A DNA stretch of 64,000 nt. Origin: Acidobacteriota bacterium (GTDB lineage Bacteria > Aquificota > Aquificia > Aquificales > Aquificaceae). The first letter of the stretch is position 1. Every line of letters begins with the position of its first letter. The stretch lies in NCBI GenBank assembly GCA_003696155.1, contig RFFP01000017.1, forward strand, positions 104,202 through 168,201, in the 5' to 3' direction. The notes beneath the pieces are model-generated. The model had not been told where the DNA came from and did no database searches. It saw nothing but the letters and a program-made list of their open reading frames with translations. Position numbers and translations under genes: made by a program. This document shows, piece after piece, positions 45,248-59,045 of this stretch.

Positions 45248-48200
45248 GTAGAATACTACGCTATCGGCTTTTGGTGCTGGTGCTTCTTTTCCTAAGTATT
45301 GCGATAGGCATCTGGAGCTTTTTGAAGCTACCTATAGACACCTTTCCTGATCCAACACCAGTGCAAGTAGTCATATACACAGAAACTCCTGGGCTTTCTG
45401 CGGAGGAGACTGAAGTTTTGGTGACGCGCCCTATAGAGTCAGTTCTTGCAGGCATAAAGGGGGTGGATGTGGTCAGGTCTGTGAGCCTCCCAGGACTTTC
45501 TTATGTAAGTGTTTTTTTCAAAGACGGCACAGATGTTTACTTCGCTAGAAATCTTGTAGCCCAGAAATTACCTGAAGCTCAGGCACAGATACCGCAAGGC
45601 TACACACCCAGAATGGGACCCAACACCTCAGGTCTGGGAAATGTCCTCTTTTACGCTCTTGTAGACAATAAAGGCAATTACTCTCTTGAAGATATGAAAA
45701 CCCTAGAGATGTGGAAAGTAAAACCTTTAATCAAATCCGTTGACGGAGTAGAGGAAGTATCCCAGTGGGGACCAGAGAGAGCTTATCTTGTAAAGCTAAA
45801 CCCTGATGCTATGGTATTTTACAGCATAACCCTGTCGGATGTTATCTCTTCCCTAGAGGAGTACAACCAGATAGCGGGCGGTGGCTTTTTGGTATCTCCT
45901 TATGGAGACATGGTAGTAAGAGGTCTTGGCAGGGTAAAGAGCATCCAAGACATTGAAAACATACCGGTGAAAAAGTCAGAAAGTATTGAGGTAAAGCTCG
46001 GACAGATAGCACAGATAGTACCTTCCGAGCTTCCCAACAGGAGGGGGGCTTTTACCCTCAACGGTGATGAAGTGCAGGGAAACATAATTCTCAAAAGGGT
46101 AGGCACCAACACTATGGAGCTGGTAGAAGAACTGAGAAAGAAAATCCAAGAGATACAGAAGATACTTCCCGATGGTGTAAGGCTGGAAATACTTTATGAC
46201 CAAGCTTATCTTACAAAGAAAGCTCTATCTACAGTGGAGAAGGCACTCTTGGAAGGAATAATCTTAGTCTCCGTAGCCATATCACTTTACCTTTGGAATA
46301 TGAGAACCGCTTTTCTTGTAGTCCTTTCCATACCGCTTACTATGCTCTACACCTTTATATTCATGAAACAGGTAGGTTTATCGGGCAATCTCATGTCTCT
46401 TGGAGGTCTTGCTATAGGAGTTGGGCTTTTTGCGGACGCAACGGTAGTAGTTGTAGAAAACATATACAGACACCTTTCGGAAAACAAGCAGGGATCCAAG
46501 CTCTCTGTTGTATCGGACTCGGTGAGGGAAGTGGTGCGTCCTGTAGTATTCGCCATAGGCATAATAGCGGTGGTCTTTTTGCCCATATTCACCTTAGAAT
46601 CTGTGGAAGGAAAGTATTACAAACCCTTAGCCATGACCATAATCTTTGCTCTTGTGTCTTCTTTGATCGTTGCCTTTTTGTTCATGCCAGTACTTTCTTA
46701 CTACATATTAAAAGGTGGGAAAGAAGAAACACTTATCTTTCGTAAAATAAGGGAAGGATACTTAAAGCTTTTGGGCTTAGCCTTCAAGATAAGGTGGGTA
46801 CTAGTTGCTACTACCGTAGCTTCCTTTATCTTCTCTCTGTTCTTACTGTCAAAAACAGGTACCGAGTTTGCTCCTGAGCTTGAAGAAGGCGCTGTTTTAG
46901 TAAAGTCCTTTTTAAATCCCAACGTATCACTTGAAGAAGCTAAAAAGGTTGCTAAGCTTGTTGAAAGTACCGCTTTGGAGTATCCAGAGGTTATCAGAAC
47001 TTTTTCCAATATAGGAAGGGCGGAAGTGGGAGAGCCAGAAGATGTAAACTACATAGAGACCTTTATCATACTAAAGCCTATGTCTGAGTGGAAAAGTTTT
47101 AAAAGCAGGCAAGAGTTTGAGAACATGCTCAGAGATAAGCTCAAAGATGTTCCAGGTGTAGAGTTTAGCTTTACCCAACCTATACAAATGAGGATAGACG
47201 AGCTTCTCTCGGGCGTTAAATCTACAGTTGCCATAAAGGTCTTCGGAGATGACCTTCAAAAGATAAACCAGATAGCTTACAAGATAGAAGATATAGTCAA
47301 AAGTACCAAAGGTGCTGTTGATGTGGAAACAGAAGCACAGTCTGGCAAATTACAGCTTCGCATAATTCCTAAAACAGAAGAGCTAAAAAGGTACAACCTC
47401 ACTACCCAAGACCTAATGAACCTTGTCTCTTATGCCTTAGGTGGAAAAGAGGTAGGATATCTTCAGAAAGATAACATCTTGTTCCCAATAGCCCTGGGCT
47501 TAGAGAGGAAGGACTTTGAGACACTTAAAAACTTACCTATTTTGTTGAAAGACGGCGGTATTGTAAACTTGTCCCAAGTAGCGCATCTGGAAATAACAGA
47601 AGGCTTTCAGAAAATAAGAAGGGAAAACGGCATAAGGTTTGCTCTTGTACAGTCCAACCTATCAGGTAGAGACTTAGGTGGGTTTGTCAAGGAGTTAAAA
47701 GAAAGGATATCCAAGGAGGTAAAGCTACCACCTGGCTACTTCATAGCTTTTGGTGGTCAGTTTGAAAATCAGGAGAGAGCAATGAAGAAGCTTTCTATAG
47801 TTGTTCCTTTATCCATAATGCTTATCTTTCTTCTTCTTTATCTTAACTACAACTCTGTGAGAGATGCCCTCATAGTTATACTAAATGTTCCTTTCGCTAC
47901 CATAGGTGGGGTTTTTGCTCTCTACATTTCTGGTTATAATCTGTCTGTGCCATCCACCGTTGGCTTTATAGCGGTTTTTGGTATAGCTACACTTAATGGA
48001 GTGGTTCTCGTATCTTACATAAGGTCTCTTCTGGAAAACCGCTACACCCTTAGAGAAGCTGTCATGATGGCTGCCAGCAGGAGGCTAAGACCTATACTCA
48101 TAACCGCTACCGCCGCATCATTTGGACTTCTCCCAATGCTTTTTACCTCCGATATAGGATCCGAAATCCAAAAGCCTTTAGCGGTTGTAGTTATAGGTGG

Positions 48201-48279
48201 TATATTCACATCAACTCTTTTGACCTTGGTGATACTTCCCATAGTTTACGAGAAATTTGGTAAAATTGTCATAAAATGA
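45244..48279 (+). CDS. CzcA-like heavy-metal RND efflux pump
   Basis: A 1011-residue RND transporter. It has KLPIDTFPDPTPVQVVIYTETPG at the N-terminus, the relay segment MSLGGLAIGVGLFADATVVVVENI, and the CzcA-type FSFTQPIQMRIDELLSGVKSTVAIKVFGDD, rather than the CusA form seen in the 13 kb gene. The likely substrates are divalent ions such as Zn, Co, Cd or Ni. It uses proton entry to move them to the channel. It overlaps czcB and the truncated sulP by 4 nt. Confidence 0.92.
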   Translation: MSRILRYRLLVLVLLFLSIAIGIWSFLKLPIDTFPDPTPVQVVIYTETPGLSAEETEVLVTRPIESVLAGIKGVDVVRSVSLPGLSYVSVFFKDGTDVYFARNLVAQKLPEAQAQIPQGYTPRMGPNTSGLGNVLFYALVDNKGNYSLEDMKTLEMWKVKPLIKSVDGVEEVSQWGPERAYLVKLNPDAMVFYSITLSDVISSLEEYNQIAGGGFLVSPYGDMVVRGLGRVKSIQDIENIPVKKSESIEVKLGQIAQIVPSELPNRRGAFTLNGDEVQGNIILKRVGTNTMELVEELRKKIQEIQKILPDGVRLEILYDQAYLTKKALSTVEKALLEGIILVSVAISLYLWNMRTAFLVVLSIPLTMLYTFIFMKQVGLSGNLMSLGGLAIGVGLFADATVVVVENIYRHLSENKQGSKLSVVSDSVREVVRPVVFAIGIIAVVFLPIFTLESVEGKYYKPLAMTIIFALVSSLIVAFLFMPVLSYYILKGGKEETLIFRKIREGYLKLLGLAFKIRWVLVATTVASFIFSLFLLSKTGTEFAPELEEGAVLVKSFLNPNVSLEEAKKVAKLVESTALEYPEVIRTFSNIGRAEVGEPEDVNYIETFIILKPMSEWKSFKSRQEFENMLRDKLKDVPGVEFSFTQPIQMRIDELLSGVKSTVAIKVFGDDLQKINQIAYKIEDIVKSTKGAVDVETEAQSGKLQLRIIPKTEELKRYNLTTQDLMNLVSYALGGKEVGYLQKDNILFPIALGLERKDFETLKNLPILLKDGGIVNLSQVAHLEITEGFQKIRRENGIRFALVQSNLSGRDLGGFVKELKERISKEVKLPPGYFIAFGGQFENQERAMKKLSIVVPLSIMLIFLLLYLNYNSVRDALIVILNVPFATIGGVFALYISGYNLSVPSTVGFIAVFGIATLNGVVLVSYIRSLLENRYTLREAVMMAASRRLRPILITATAASFGLLPMLFTSDIGSEIQKPLAVVVIGGIFTSTLLTLVILPIVYEKFGKIVIK

Positions 48280-48902
48280 GGGTTACCATATCCTTTGAAC
48301 TGGCTCCTTTTCTAAAATGGCTAAAAGATTACGACCGTGATAAGTTTTTAAGAGACTTGATATCGGGGCTTACAGTTGCTGCAGTGCTTGTACCTCAGTC
48401 TATGGCTTATGCACTTCTTGCGGGTATGCCACCTATATACGGGCTTTACGCCTCCTTTTTACCCGCCATCTTGGCTTCAATGTTTGGAAGTTCAAGGTTT
48501 CTTGCAACCGGTCCGGTTGCTATGACCGCTCTCCTTTCCGCATCGGTACTTTACGGTCTTGCGGAACCAGCCTCGGAGAAGTGGATCAATCTTATGGGTG
48601 TTTTGGCTCTTATGGTAGGCTTTATAAGGCTCACAGTAGGTCTTTTAAAGCTTGGTTTTGTGGTGGAGCTTATATCCACAAGCGTCATAACTGGGTTTGT
48701 GAGTGCAGGCGCACTTGTTATAGCTCTTAGTCAAGCAGGACATCTGCTGGGTTTTAAAATAACCCAAAGCACCCTAATATATCAGGTGGTAGTGGACATT
48801 GTCTCAAAGATAGAAAAAATCAATCTCTACACAGTAGCCATAGGGCTTTTAGCATATGCCATCATATGGGTATCTAAAAAAATACATCCTATCATACGCT
48901 GA
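48276..48902 (+). pseudogene. Truncated SulP-family anion transporter
   Basis: A 208-residue N-terminal part of a SulP permease (family members have about 550 residues and a C-terminal STAS domain). Present are LRDLISGLTVAAVLVPQSMAYALLAGMPPIYGLYASF, the sulfate transporter signature, and about six membrane helices. The frame ends exactly where the 12-bp inverted repeat GAGTGAGAAATT begins: the stop TGA straddles that junction. Nothing resembling the rest of SulP lies after the element. It overlaps czcA by 4 nt and is almost surely non-functional. Confidence 0.85.
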
Positions 48903-49253
48903 GTGAGAAATTAAGCACATACCAGAACCTCCCTTTTTCTGAAAAAGCCATATCCCAAAGCATAAGCATACAATTAAGTTAAAAGCCTAATCCCCTTCCT
49001 CCAACCACTCAAATAGTTAAACCTCTTTTTAACCACAAAAACACACCCTCCACAACCTGTCTTTGAGCCTTACCCTCCTTAATCTCACATACCTTCACAT
49101 ACTCACTATAGAGCAATTGAGCGAGCTTAAAGGAGTGTTTGTGATGAAGGAGATGATAAAGAGAGTGGCTATTTGAGCATCGGAGAGTTTTGGCTTTTTT
49201 GTTCTAGAAGGCTTTTTAAGAACAAGGCTTTGACGCTTTGGAATTTCTCACTC
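48901..49253. mobile_element. Defective IS/MITE-like element with 12-bp terminal inverted repeats
   Basis: GAGTGAGAAATT at 48901-48912 is exactly repeated in inverse at 49242-49253, bounding 353 bases. On minus, a decayed frame near the right end (49095-49247) reads KPSRTKKPKLSDAQIATLFIISF, resembling the start of a DDE transposase. No complete transposase or clear target-site duplication is visible. Except for the alaS promoter at its right, I see nothing else in 48903-49284. Confidence 0.7.
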
Positions 49254-49270
49254 GGGGTATTTGGGGAGCT

Positions 49271-52075
<2,805 letters not shown>

Positions 52076-52076
<1 letters not shown>

Positions 52077-53149
52077 TGCTCACACAGGAATTAGAGGAAA
52101 AGTTAAAGGCTATAGAGCAGAAGTATTTGGATCTTCAGTACAAGCTTAGCAGTCCAGAGGTTGTCTCAGACAGAGAGAAGCTCTCCAAGCTGGGCAAGGA
52201 GCTAAGAGAGGTGGAGGAGGTATACGGTGCTTACAAGGAATATAAAAGGGTCATCTCTGAGCTTGAACAGGCTAAGGAGCTTCTAAAGAACAGGGAACTT
52301 GAAGAGCTTGCCAGAGAAGAGATAGAAAGGTTAAACACAGAGAAGGAAGGCTTAGAAAAGAGGCTGAGGTTTCTACTGCTTCCTAAGGACCCGAAAGACA
52401 GTAAAAACGTCATATTGGAGATAAGGGCGGGTGTTGGTGGTGAGGAGGCTGCCCTTTTCGTGGCTGACCTTTTGCATATGTATCAGAAGTACGCAGAGGA
52501 AAAAGGATGGAAGTTTAGTGTTTTATCCACTAACAGAACAGGTTTAGGCGGTTATAAGGAGGTTATAGTTCTTATAGAGGGAGAGGGAGCCTTCTCTAAG
52601 CTCAAGTTTGAAAGCGGTGTTCATAGAGTTCAGAGGGTTCCAGCTACCGAGTCTGGGGGTAGAATTCATACTTCTACCGCCACCGTTGCAGTGCTTGCTG
52701 AAACGGATGAGACGGAGCTACACATAGACCCAAAGGACCTACGAATAGAAACTTTCAGAGCCAGCGGTGCGGGTGGTCAGTACGTTAACACCACGGAAAC
52801 CGCTGTCAGGGTAACCCACATCCCCACGGGTATATCCGTATCCTGTCAGGATGAGAGGTCTCAGTTCCAAAACAGACAGAAGGCGCTGAAGATACTTTAC
52901 GCAAGACTTAGGGACTTTTACGAAAGACAGAAGGAAGAGGAGCTTGCCAAGGAGAGAAGACAACAGGTAGGCACAGGAGAAAGAAGCGAGAAAATAAGGA
53001 CATACAACTTCACCCAAAACAGGGTCACGGACCACCGCATAAACCTAACCCTCTACAAGCTTCAGGATGTCCTGGAAGGAAAGCTTGATGAGATAATAGA
53101 TGCTCTTACCGAGCATTACATAGAGGAGAAGCTAAAAGCTCAGGTTTGA
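52076..53149 (+). CDS. prfA: Peptide chain release factor 1
   Basis: A 357-residue class I release factor for UAA and UAG. It shows the GGQ loop in [18 protein letters not shown] and the RF1-type tripeptide region PATESGG (PxT anticodon-like motif), with an N-terminal coiled domain. RF2 would carry SPF instead. The order rpmE-prfA is common in bacteria. Its last 18 nt overlap the convergent truB. Confidence 0.97.
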
Positions 53150-53998
53150 AAGCATTCTGTAAGGTCTGAGCTTCCCGTCCTCCACAAGACCCACACCCAA
53201 GAAACTATCCTCTTCATAGAGCCTTAGGTATGTACTTTCGGTCTGTGGAACCTTCAGAAAGCCACCTGTTTTAACCCTTCTTGCAAGGGCACCGCTGAGG
53301 GATAGCTTGGGGAGAAAGTCAAGGGCTTCATCTACGGGTATTGTGATGCCACCAATATCCTCAAGGGACATGAGTCTATGGTAGGCTATAGCCTTTTCTA
53401 CGCTGAACCTTCCTATGCTTATCCTCCTTAGCTCCACCACATGACCACCGCAGGAGAGAGAAAGGCCAAGGTCATGAACAAGGCTTCTTATGTAGGTTCC
53501 TGAGGAGACCTCAAAGCACAGCTCTAAGAAGGGAAGCTCACACCTCAAAAGCTCCGCCCTGTATACCTTTACCCGCACGGGCTTTATCTCCACCTTCTGT
53601 CCACTCCTTGCAAGCTCGTAAGCTCTCTTCCCTCTAAGCTTCTTCGCAGAATAAGGGGGTGGTTTCTGCTCTATAGAGCCTGTGAATCTCCATAGAGCCT
53701 CCTCTACCTGTTTACAGTCAACCCCTATCTCCTTCCTTTCCAGCACCTCTCCCTCTGCATCGTAGGTGTCTGTTATAATTCCAAGCTGGGCAACAACTCT
53801 ATAAGCTTTGTCAAGCATCATGAAAAACATAGAAAACTTGGTAGCCTCCCCCAAAAGTACAATAAGAAGGCCTGTTGCTAGAGGGTCAAGAGTTCCTGCA
53901 TGCCCAGCGTGCAGTTTAAACCTTTTTTTTATACCTTCCACAACTTCCATAGAGGTTATGCCCTTGGGTTTGTCCACGAGCAGAACGCCGGAGAGCAT
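53132..53998 (-). CDS. truB: tRNA pseudouridine-55 synthase
   Basis: A 288-residue TruB-type enzyme making pseudouridine 55 in the tRNA T loop. It has [14 protein letters not shown], then [18 protein letters not shown] with the catalytic aspartate, and [10 protein letters not shown] and [12 protein letters not shown]. The C-terminal PUA-type region is short, as in many thermophiles. It starts at the stop of the sigma factor gene (one-base overlap) and ends the long minus-strand chain. Confidence 0.95.
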   Translation of the reverse strand: MLSGVLLVDKPKGITSMEVVEGIKKRFKLHAGHAGTLDPLATGLLIVLLGEATKFSMFFMMLDKAYRVVAQLGIITDTYDAEGEVLERKEIGVDCKQVEEALWRFTGSIEQKPPPYSAKKLRGKRAYELARSGQKVEIKPVRVKVYRAELLRCELPFLELCFEVSSGTYIRSLVHDLGLSLSCGGHVVELRRISIGRFSVEKAIAYHRLMSLEDIGGITIPVDEALDFLPKLSLSGALARRVKTGGFLKVPQTESTYLRLYEEDSFLGVGLVEDGKLRPYRMLSNLSF

Positions 53999-54930
53999 CA
54001 GCTCAGAAAGTCTTTTAGATGTCTTTTCATCGCCATGTTTCTCAGCTTTCTTAGAGCTCTTGTTTCCAGCTGACGCACCCTCTCCCTGGATATCTGGAGC
54101 GCTTCCCCTATCTCTCTAAGGGTTCTTGGTTCCTCACCCCTCAGACCAAACCTTAACTCTATGACCCTTCTTTCCTTTTCGGGCAGTTTATCAAGGAGGT
54201 CTTCTATCTCCTTCTCTAATACTTCACTTATTATCTTCTCTTCCACATCTGCAGTGCCATGTTGGCTTAAAAAGTCTACAAAGAAGGTGTCTTCGTTCTC
54301 ACCCACCGGTGCATCCAAGGATAGGGGCACCCTGCAAAGATGCAAGGACCTTTCTACCTCTTCTGGCGTTATTGCATATCCTTCCTTTTCTATTTTTTTC
54401 TCCACTTCCTCTTCCGTTGGCTCTCTACCAAGCTCCCTTTCTAGCTCCCTATACACTATCTCCCTAGTGTACTCGTGAGCTACCTCCTCTGGGGTAGGTT
54501 CTTTCTCAAGCTCCCTGTAAAGCCTACTGTATATACTGCTTATCCTGTTTATTATGTGAGACTGCTTAAGAGGAATCCTTACCGCTCCTGTCTGCTGTGA
54601 AAGTGCCTGCATGATGGCCTGCCTTATCCACCAAACTGCGTAAGATATGAACTTCACACCCCTATCTGGGTCAAACCTCTTGGCAGCCTCTATAAGTCCG
54701 TGGTTTCCTGCTGCTATGAGCTCAGAGAGGGGAAGCCCATAGCCTAAGTACTGTTTGGCTATGCTTATCACAAACCTTAGGTTGGATTCTACCAGCCTCC
54801 TAAAGGCCTCTTGGTCACCCTCCTTTGCCTTTCTTGCTACCTCCTTTTCCTCCTCTGGCGTAAGCAGGGGAATCTTGGAAACCTTTTTAAGGTACTGATT
54901 TATAAGTTCCTGTTCCGTATCTGGTATCAT
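53998..54930 (-). CDS. Sigma-70 family RNA polymerase sigma factor, group 2-like
   Basis: A 310-residue sigma factor without region 1.1. It has region 1.2 (LINQYLKKVSKIPLLTPEEE), region 2 with FDPDRGVKFISYAVWWIRQAI, a region 3, and region 4 with ERRVIELRFGL and SRERVRQLETRALRKLR. Between 2 and 3 is an insertion with two charged EPTPEEV/EPTEEEV repeats, a feature that may be lineage-specific. Whether it is the main or an alternative sigma factor is open; a 310-residue protein is short for RpoD. It is 4 nt from htrA and overlaps truB by one base. Confidence 0.85.
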   Translation of the reverse strand: MIPDTEQELINQYLKKVSKIPLLTPEEEKEVARKAKEGDQEAFRRLVESNLRFVISIAKQYLGYGLPLSELIAAGNHGLIEAAKRFDPDRGVKFISYAVWWIRQAIMQALSQQTGAVRIPLKQSHIINRISSIYSRLYRELEKEPTPEEVAHEYTREIVYRELERELGREPTEEEVEKKIEKEGYAITPEEVERSLHLCRVPLSLDAPVGENEDTFFVDFLSQHGTADVEEKIISEVLEKEIEDLLDKLPEKERRVIELRFGLRGEEPRTLREIGEALQISRERVRQLETRALRKLRNMAMKRHLKDFLS

Positions 54931-54934
54931 GCTA

Positions 54935-56341
54935 CTACCTCAACTTTAAAACCAAGAAAAGGTTGCCCCCCCTTCTTCTAACAAGCAGTAGAGCACTTTC
55001 CCTTCCTGCGCTTCTGAGGGCTTCTATGAGCCTTTGGAATTCTGCAACGCTTGATACGTTTCTGCCCCCTACCTGCATTATGATATCGCCATGTTGCAGA
55101 CCGCTCTGCATGGCAAGACTGCCAGGTAGAACCCTAAGGATGAGAACACCCTTAGCACCTAGCCTTTTTTCTTCTTCGGGTGAAAGATCCCTCAAAACTA
55201 AGCCCAAACCCTCCTGCTCCTGTTCTACTTCACCCACCTGTTTTTCTTCTGGCATTTGGTCTACTTTAACCTTTAAGTTCAGCTCCTTACCCTCCCTTAT
55301 TATCCTAAGGGTAAGCTCCTTACCCGGCTCGGTCCTCATTATCCTAAACTGTAGCTCCCTAACCTCACCGACCTTTTCACCGTCAACTGCCACCACTATG
55401 TCACCTACCTTAATACCTGCCCTTTCGGCGGGGCTTCCGGGCATTATTTGGGCTATAAGAACACCCTCCTTAATACCTAGGCTTTCGAACATATCGGGTG
55501 TTATGTCCTGAATTACCACACCGAGCCAACCTCTTACTACCTTCCCCTTCTGAATAAGCTCGTCTGCCACCCATTTGGCGAGGTTTATAGGTATGGCGAA
55601 GCCCAGCCCCTGACCCTCTGCAAGTATGGCGGTGTTTATACCTATAACCTCACCCCTTATATTTACCAAGGGGCCTCCAGAGTTGCCGGGGTTTATAGCT
55701 GCATCTGTCTGTATAAAGCTCTCATACTGGGTTATCCCTATAGCTCTTCTAAGAGCGGATACCACACCCACCGTTACCGTTCTCTCCAACCCATAGGGGT
55801 TACCTATGGCAATGACCAACTGTCCCACCTTTATCTTGTCAGAGTCTCCAAGCTTTGCCACACGCCCCTCTGGGTTTGGTACATCCTTATCGTCTACCTC
55901 TATTACTGCCACGTCTGTCTTGGGGTCTGTGCCCACTATCTTTGCCCTTTTCTCCGTATGTCTGTCAAACCTGACATTTATAAACCTTGCGTTCTGTACC
56001 ACGTGGCTGTTGGTAAGTATGTAGAATTTACCTTTTTTGTAGTCTATTATCACGCCTGAGCCAAGGGACCTTCTCTCTCTCGGTACGGGAAAAGGAAAGG
56101 GAAATTCAAGAGCTCCAACTTCCTGGCTTGCGAAGATGGTAACCACAGAAGGGGATACCGCATCCACTATGTTGGTAAGCTCCTGTTCAAACTGAGAAAG
56201 AATACCAGAGGAGAGGCTTACCTGCTCAACCTTTACGGGCTGGCTTATACTCTGCACCTGCTGAGCCCTACAGCCAACGAAGACGGTCAGAGCCAAGGCT
56301 ATGGAAAAAACTATGGAAAGCATTTTTACGCTCCTTTTCAT
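54935..56341 (-). CDS. Periplasmic serine protease Do/HtrA (DegP-like)
   Basis: A 468-residue chaperone-protease. The N-terminus is a signal sequence ending near VFVGC, a borderline lipobox, so it may be a lipoprotein. The trypsin-like domain has LTNSHVV, TDVAVIEVD and NPGNSGGP (His, Asp, Ser), followed by two PDZ domains (from about residues 275 and 385). It degrades or refolds damaged envelope proteins. It lies 4 nt before a sigma factor gene, a possible stress link. Confidence 0.94.
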   Translation of the reverse strand: MKRSVKMLSIVFSIALALTVFVGCRAQQVQSISQPVKVEQVSLSSGILSQFEQELTNIVDAVSPSVVTIFASQEVGALEFPFPFPVPRERRSLGSGVIIDYKKGKFYILTNSHVVQNARFINVRFDRHTEKRAKIVGTDPKTDVAVIEVDDKDVPNPEGRVAKLGDSDKIKVGQLVIAIGNPYGLERTVTVGVVSALRRAIGITQYESFIQTDAAINPGNSGGPLVNIRGEVIGINTAILAEGQGLGFAIPINLAKWVADELIQKGKVVRGWLGVVIQDITPDMFESLGIKEGVLIAQIMPGSPAERAGIKVGDIVVAVDGEKVGEVRELQFRIMRTEPGKELTLRIIREGKELNLKVKVDQMPEEKQVGEVEQEQEGLGLVLRDLSPEEEKRLGAKGVLILRVLPGSLAMQSGLQHGDIIMQVGGRNVSSVAEFQRLIEALRSAGRESALLLVRRRGGNLFLVLKLR

Positions 56342-56994
56342 TATATTACCTCACATGATAGGAAAAGAACCTTAAAATATGGGCGTTGAAGCCCGCTTAA
56401 CATCTTTTCAATCATCTTTCTTGAGATTATACCACCTTTGCGTACCGGGTTGTAAGAGGAACCCGTGTAGTGAAAAAACCTTACAAGGTCCCATCCGAAG
56501 AAGGGTATGTCCACAATCTCTGTAAAGGAATGCCTAAAAACCACCCTACCTCTTAGAAATTCTTCTATCTCCTCAGCCTTTGGGAAAGGAAAGCGGAGCT
56601 CTGGAAGGCTGCCATCTACAGGCACTGCACACAGAAAGAGACTTTTGCATACCCTTAAAGCCTCTTGTAAGCTCTTAGATGTATCTGTCCAGTGCAGGGC
56701 AAAGTTGCTAACCACACAGTCAAAGCTTTTGTCCTTAAAGGGAAGATAGTGCGCGTCTCCTAATACCACTTTTCCGAAGCGTGCTTTGTATACCTTTGCC
56801 ATGCCATGGGCTATATCTACACCTACCACATCAGAGAGGTTTTCACTCATAATGCCTGTACCACAACCAAGGTCAAGCACTCTCCCGCTCAGAGTTTCAA
56901 GGCTTTTGAGAATCTTGGCACATTCCCTCTGAGGAACAGCCCATTGGTCATAGCTCTTCCATGCCTTTGAGAACCTCAAAGATAAGACTTTCAT
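56341..56994 (-). CDS. BioC-like malonyl-ACP O-methyltransferase
   Basis: A 217-residue SAM-dependent methyltransferase. The FSKAWKSYDQWAVPQRECA start and the SAM site VLDLGCGTGI, then DVVGVDIA and DCVVSNFALHWT, fit BioC, which methylates malonyl-ACP to disguise it as a primer for pimelate synthesis. A demethylating esterase (BioH type) gene overlaps by 47 nt upstream, supporting the assignment. Other small methyltransferases share these motifs, so the symbol is withheld. Confidence 0.72.
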   Translation of the reverse strand: MKVLSLRFSKAWKSYDQWAVPQRECAKILKSLETLSGRVLDLGCGTGIMSENLSDVVGVDIAHGMAKVYKARFGKVVLGDAHYLPFKDKSFDCVVSNFALHWTDTSKSLQEALRVCKSLFLCAVPVDGSLPELRFPFPKAEEIEEFLRGRVVFRHSFTEIVDIPFFGWDLVRFFHYTGSSYNPVRKGGIISRKMIEKMLSGLQRPYFKVLFLSCEVI

Positions 56995-57568
56995 TCCTTG
57001 GAAAGTGTCCTCCTAAGAAGGGTATTAATTTAGACCTTTTTAGGAGATTGTAAAGGGAAAGGGCAGACCGGAAGGGAACTATGGGGTCCCTTATACCATG
57101 CAAGAGAAAAACCCTCTGCCTTATATTAGGGACTATGGGTTTTATGTTCAGGGTTATGTAGTCCCTTAAAAGCTTTTCCGCTCCTTCAAGTTCTATGCAG
57201 TCTTCAAACTCTCTCTCATATGCAAGCCTTCTAAAGGTCTTTAAAAATTCCGTGCCCTCCCTTTTCAGTCTAAGGATAAAACCCCTTAGGTTTCTCTCCT
57301 GCCAGTTACCACCAAAGTGCGCAGTAGCCCCTATGAGGAGCAACCCTCTAAATTTTTCTGGAAACATGTAAGCCATCATAAGCGCAAGGCTCCCACCCAT
57401 AGACCAACCTATAAGCGTAGAACCCTCTGGAGCGATTAAAGCCAGCTCTCTCGCAAGGCTCCAGGGGTCTGAGTAGCTGAGTTTACTCCTTCCATGGAAG
57501 GGTAGGTCTACAGAGGGAAAAGAGGCCAATACCTTAGAGCTAAAGCCCCAACCGTGTATGAAAAAAAG
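56948..57568 (-). CDS. BioH-like alpha/beta hydrolase without a standard start codon
   Basis: About 206 residues from the codon after tRNA-Arg. The oxyanion strand FFIHGWGFSS, nucleophile elbow GWSMGGSLAL, acid in GIRDPIVP and histidine in GGHFP match a BioH-type hydrolase that would free pimeloyl-ACP from its methyl ester. The track start (GTG at 57700) lies inside tRNA-Pro and would translate both tRNAs. Between the tRNA and IHGWG the codons are CTT, TTT, TTC, ATA: no ATG, GTG or TTG. A CUU or AUA start, or a base error, are the options. Confidence 0.75.
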   Translation of the reverse strand, partial: LFFIHGWGFSSKVLASFPSVDLPFHGRSKLSYSDPWSLARELALIAPEGSTLIGWSMGGSLALMMAYMFPEKFRGLLLIGATAHFGGNWQERNLRGFILRLKREGTEFLKTFRRLAYEREFEDCIELEGAEKLLRDYITLNIKPIVPNIRQRVFLLHGIRDPIVPFRSALSLYNLLKRSKLIPFLGGHFPRNESLIFEVLKGMEEL

Positions 57569-57642
57569 CGGGCCCGGAGGGACTCGAACCCCCGACCTAG
57601 GGATTAGAAATCCCTTGCTCTGTCCTGCTGAGCTACGGGCCC
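57569..57642 (-). tRNA. tRNA-Arg(TCT)
   Basis: The minus strand folds with acceptor GGGCCCG/CGGGCCC, a TAGCTCAG D arm, anticodon stem AGGGA/TCCCT around loop TTTCTAA (anticodon TCT) and a T arm with TTCGAGT. The discriminator is G and CCA is not encoded. It directly abuts tRNA-Pro with no spacer and directly precedes the BioH-like frame. Confidence 0.95.
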
Positions 57643-57715
57643 TCGGGGTGGCAGGACTTGAACCTGCGGCCTTTGGCTCCCAAAGCCAACGCTCTGCCAC
57701 CTGAGCTACACCCCG
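57643..57715 (-). tRNA. tRNA-Pro(TGG)
   Basis: The minus strand has acceptor CGGGGTG/CACCCCG, TAGCTCAG in the D arm, anticodon stem TTGGC/GCCAA around loop TTTGGGA (anticodon TGG) and a T arm with TTCAAGT. The discriminator is A; CCA is not encoded. It lies 19 bases after the gap stop and touches tRNA-Arg. Confidence 0.95.
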
Positions 57716-57734
57716 GTAAACAGTTAATTATATA

Positions 57735-59002
<1,268 letters not shown>

Positions 59003-59045
59003 GGGTATTTACTTTATCTCTAAAACCCCTTTTTAGACAAGGCAC

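Noticed and set aside
57569-57700. GTG at 57700 as the start of the BioH-like protein
   Set aside because: The first 44 residues would be a translation of tRNA-Pro and tRNA-Arg, with no resemblance to a hydrolase N-terminus. The frame is open there by chance.
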